This document shows positions 62,403 to 64,000 of a stretch of 64,000 nt of DNA, piece by piece. A model generated the notes under the pieces. The model did not search any database and was not told where the DNA came from. It saw only the letters and a program-made list of their open reading frames with translations. The stretch's first letter is position 1. Every line of letters starts with the position of its first letter. A program made the position numbers and the translations under genes. The stretch lies in the NCBI GenBank assembly GCA_035945995.1, contig DASYZR010000044.1, positions 1 to 64,000 on the forward strand, read 5' to 3'. This stretch comes from a bacterium. Lineage in GTDB: Bacteria > Sysuimicrobiota > Sysuimicrobiia > Sysuimicrobiales > Segetimicrobiaceae.

Positions 62403-63647
62403 CTAAGGTTTCATCAGCGACGCCCGAGCCTCGTCCTTCGGGAACACCGTCACCAGGTCGCCTTTCTGCCACTGGACGCCCACCGGATGGCCGTAGACGT
62501 TCTTGCCGGTGGCCGGGTCGAACTTGACCTTCCCGCCCGGCGCCATCGCGGCGTACCCCTTCGAAACGTCGAGGGCGGCCAGCGCGTCCCGGACCTTGCG
62601 CGGGTCGGTCGACGCCGCCCGTTCCAACGCGTCGGCGAGCATGAACGTTTGGGCAACCAGCCCGCCGGCGTACTCGAAGATGAACTCCCCGTACTGCTTC
62701 TGATAGGCCGTGTTCACGGTTCTCGCGTCGGCGTTGATGTCGTGGTTCCAGTGCGCCACCCCGAGCAGTCCCTCCGCGTCCTTGCCCACGCCCTTGTAGA
62801 ACTCGGGCTGGACAAACCCTCCCGAGCCGCCGTTGATCGGGATGCCGACGCCCATCTGCTTCATCGTGCGGACGATCAGAATCAGGTCGTTGAGGTAGGA
62901 CACGGCGAACAGCGTGGTGGCGCCGGAAGCCTTGACCTTGTTGACGAGCGGGCTGGCGTCGGTGAAGCCCGCGGAATACGGTTCGAACATGACGATGTCG
63001 ACGCCTTCGCCGGCCGCCTGATCCTGGAGGCCCTTGGAGGTCGACGTCCCGAACGCCGTGTTCTCGAACACCACCGCCACCTTCGGCTTGTCGCTGATCA
63101 GCCGGCTCATCTGCAGCTGTGCTTTCGCGAACTGGGAGGCTCGGGAAAATGGCGTGAACGTGTACCTGCGGCCGCCCTGGTTGAGTTGGTCGGAGCTCGA
63201 GCCGGTGATGAGCGGCACCTTCGCCCGCTCGGCCACTTCGCTGGCAATCAGGGTCAACGCGCTCGCGTAGCACCCGTGGATCGCAGAGAGCTTGTGCTGG
63301 GTAATCAACCGCTCCGTCTCCGTGCGGGTGACCGTGGTGTCGCTCTGCACATCGGAGAGGATGAGGTTCAATTTGGCGCCGCCGAGCGCCCGAATGCCGC
63401 CCCGGCCGTTCACCATCTGGACCGCGAGCTTGGCGGCGTTGACACAGCCCTGCCCGATTTGCCCGAGACCACCGGTTACCGGATAGAGCCCCCCGATGTT
63501 GACGTCGGCGGGCGCGGCCTCCGACCTCAGGACCGCGGCGCCGAATCCGGAGACCGCGCCGGCGGCGACGGTGCCGCGCGCGACCGTGGTGAGAAAGCCT
63601 CTGCGGGTGTACTGCCTGTGCGAACTCCTACCCCTGGGCTTGTCCAT
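62403..63647 (-). CDS. livK: Liv ABC transporter substrate-binding protein (system 2, Tat-exported)
   Basis: A 414-residue Peripla_BP_6 protein. The N-terminus carries a twin-arginine signal (HRQYTRRGFLTTVARGTVAA, then a hydrophobic part to EAAPADVN), so it is folded before export, unlike the Sec-dependent system 1 protein. Mature motifs: IGGLYPVTGGLGQIGQGCVN, LTLIASEVAERAKVPLITGS with SSDQ, and TLFAVSYLNDLILIVRTMKQ. AGGAGGGGAG precedes the ATG at 63647. It is the first gene of the operon. A ligand beyond branched-chain amino acids (amides, urea, peptides) is possible for this family. Confidence 0.92.
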   Translation of the reverse strand: MDKPRGRSSHRQYTRRGFLTTVARGTVAAGAVSGFGAAVLRSEAAPADVNIGGLYPVTGGLGQIGQGCVNAAKLAVQMVNGRGGIRALGGAKLNLILSDVQSDTTVTRTETERLITQHKLSAIHGCYASALTLIASEVAERAKVPLITGSSSDQLNQGGRRYTFTPFSRASQFAKAQLQMSRLISDKPKVAVVFENTAFGTSTSKGLQDQAAGEGVDIVMFEPYSAGFTDASPLVNKVKASGATTLFAVSYLNDLILIVRTMKQMGVGIPINGGSGGFVQPEFYKGVGKDAEGLLGVAHWNHDINADARTVNTAYQKQYGEFIFEYAGGLVAQTFMLADALERAASTDPRKVRDALAALDVSKGYAAMAPGGKVKFDPATGKNVYGHPVGVQWQKGDLVTVFPKDEARASLMKP

Positions 63648-64000
63648 CGTCTCCCCTCCTTCGGGTCGCGCGTAGGCGCGCGACGTTGGCTCCACTCTCG
63701 TGCACGAGCATCCTTGCACTGCGCCGCCGGACTCCGACCACCTCCTCCCCCACCCTGCCGGCGAGCAGCCTCGCGTCACCCGCGCGCGACCGGCGCGCCG
63801 TTCGCAGCGCCGCGGTGAACGCTCCCCGCCGCGCGGACGAGGCGCGCGGAGGCGCCGTCGACGCCCGCACCATGAGGCGCGGCCGCACCACCAGCGTCGC
63901 GGGCTCCTGCGCCGGACGTTGCGCCGCGGCCCGCAGGACCTCGTCCACCGCGATCCGAGCCAATTCGTCCGCGGGTTGGCGGACCGTCGTCAGCGGGGGA
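63628..64000 (-). CDS. LacI-family regulator, C-terminal part (cut by window edge)
   Basis: The frame enters from the right edge with PLTTVRQPADELARIAVDEV, followed by LRAAAQRPAQEPATLVVRPR and LMVRAST. This is the standard end of LacI/GalR effector domains (TTVRQP...GR.A...L......LV.P.LVVR.ST). After that the frame runs on for about 75 Arg/Ala-rich residues with no similarity before stopping inside the livK start region (20-bp overlap). The tail may be genuine or the result of a lost stop. The position just upstream of the Liv operon suggests that it regulates that transporter (inference). Confidence 0.7.
   Translation of the reverse strand, partial: PPLTTVRQPADELARIAVDEVLRAAAQRPAQEPATLVVRPRLMVRASTAPPRASSARRGAFTAALRTARRSRAGDARLLAGRVGEEVVGVRRRSARMLVHESGANVARLRATRRRGDDGQAQG

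Noticed and set aside
1-64000. CRISPR array, insertion sequences, integrase or prophage genes
   Set aside because: No regularly spaced repeats, transposase or integrase motifs were seen; the small HTH protein at 7876 is excisionase-like only in fold.
1-64000. tRNA or rRNA genes
   Set aside because: No tRNA cloverleaf consensus (GGTTCGA.TCC arms in context) or rRNA segments were noticed in the intergenic regions; an automated covariance-model scan would be decisive.

Overview
This window comes from a high-GC bacterial chromosome. There is no plasmid, phage or insertion-sequence signature, and no rRNA, tRNA or CRISPR array is visible. Gene density is high and coding is mostly on the minus strand. 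A core string is arranged as in Gram-positive-type (Terrabacteria) genomes: ybeY-dgkA, a CBS/CNNM protein, cdd-recO-glyQ-glyS-ppdK-dgt, and dnaG-rpoD. Lnt (lipoprotein N-acyltransferase) lies next to secA, and a cupredoxin lies next to a haem-copper oxidase, so the cell is probably aerobic and may triacylate its lipoproteins. An uncultured high-GC Terrabacteria lineage (Chloroflexota/Armatimonadota/CSP1-3-like) would fit, but this is inference from gene order; no marker in the window settles it.

Layout. 0-20 kb: the 5' part of lnt and secA; a polysaccharide deacetylase; a polar amino-acid binding lipoprotein; a proline racemase-family enzyme; two small DNA-binding proteins; an aminotransferase with S-adenosylhomocysteinase and an MFS transporter; an S9 peptidase; an Ldh-family dehydrogenase; a secreted DUF5666-like protein; then rpoD and dnaG. 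20-25.5 kb: a branched-chain amino-acid (Liv) ABC operon with fused permease and ATPase. 25.5-30.8 kb: a divergent respiratory operon (cupredoxin, coxB, coxA, two subunit III genes, subunit IV). 30.8-38.65 kb: a cyclic-nucleotide island with a decayed cNMP-binding fragment, two effector-less cNMP-binding proteins and two convergent giant cyclase/ATPase proteins, one of them frameshifted. 38.65-51 kb: the housekeeping string from dgt to ybeY. 51-59 kb: the arginine operon argCJBDGHR, with a promoter and a convincing ARG box in front of argC and no argF. 59-63.6 kb: a second complete Liv system with a Tat-exported binding protein, followed by the end of a LacI-type regulator.

How the parts relate. 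The dgt-dnaG-rpoD neighbourhood, contiguous in several Gram-positive lineages, is split here by about 18 kb of accessory genes. One edge of that insert carries the stub of a methyltransferase, and a terminator-like hairpin sits immediately before dnaG. The most unusual region is the cyclic-nucleotide island beside the oxidase operon. It holds producers and receivers of a nucleotide signal, but no receiver has a DNA-binding domain.

Many starts are GTG or TTG. I moved several starts on the basis of Shine-Dalgarno (SD) spacing or family N-termini; each case is noted in its entry.
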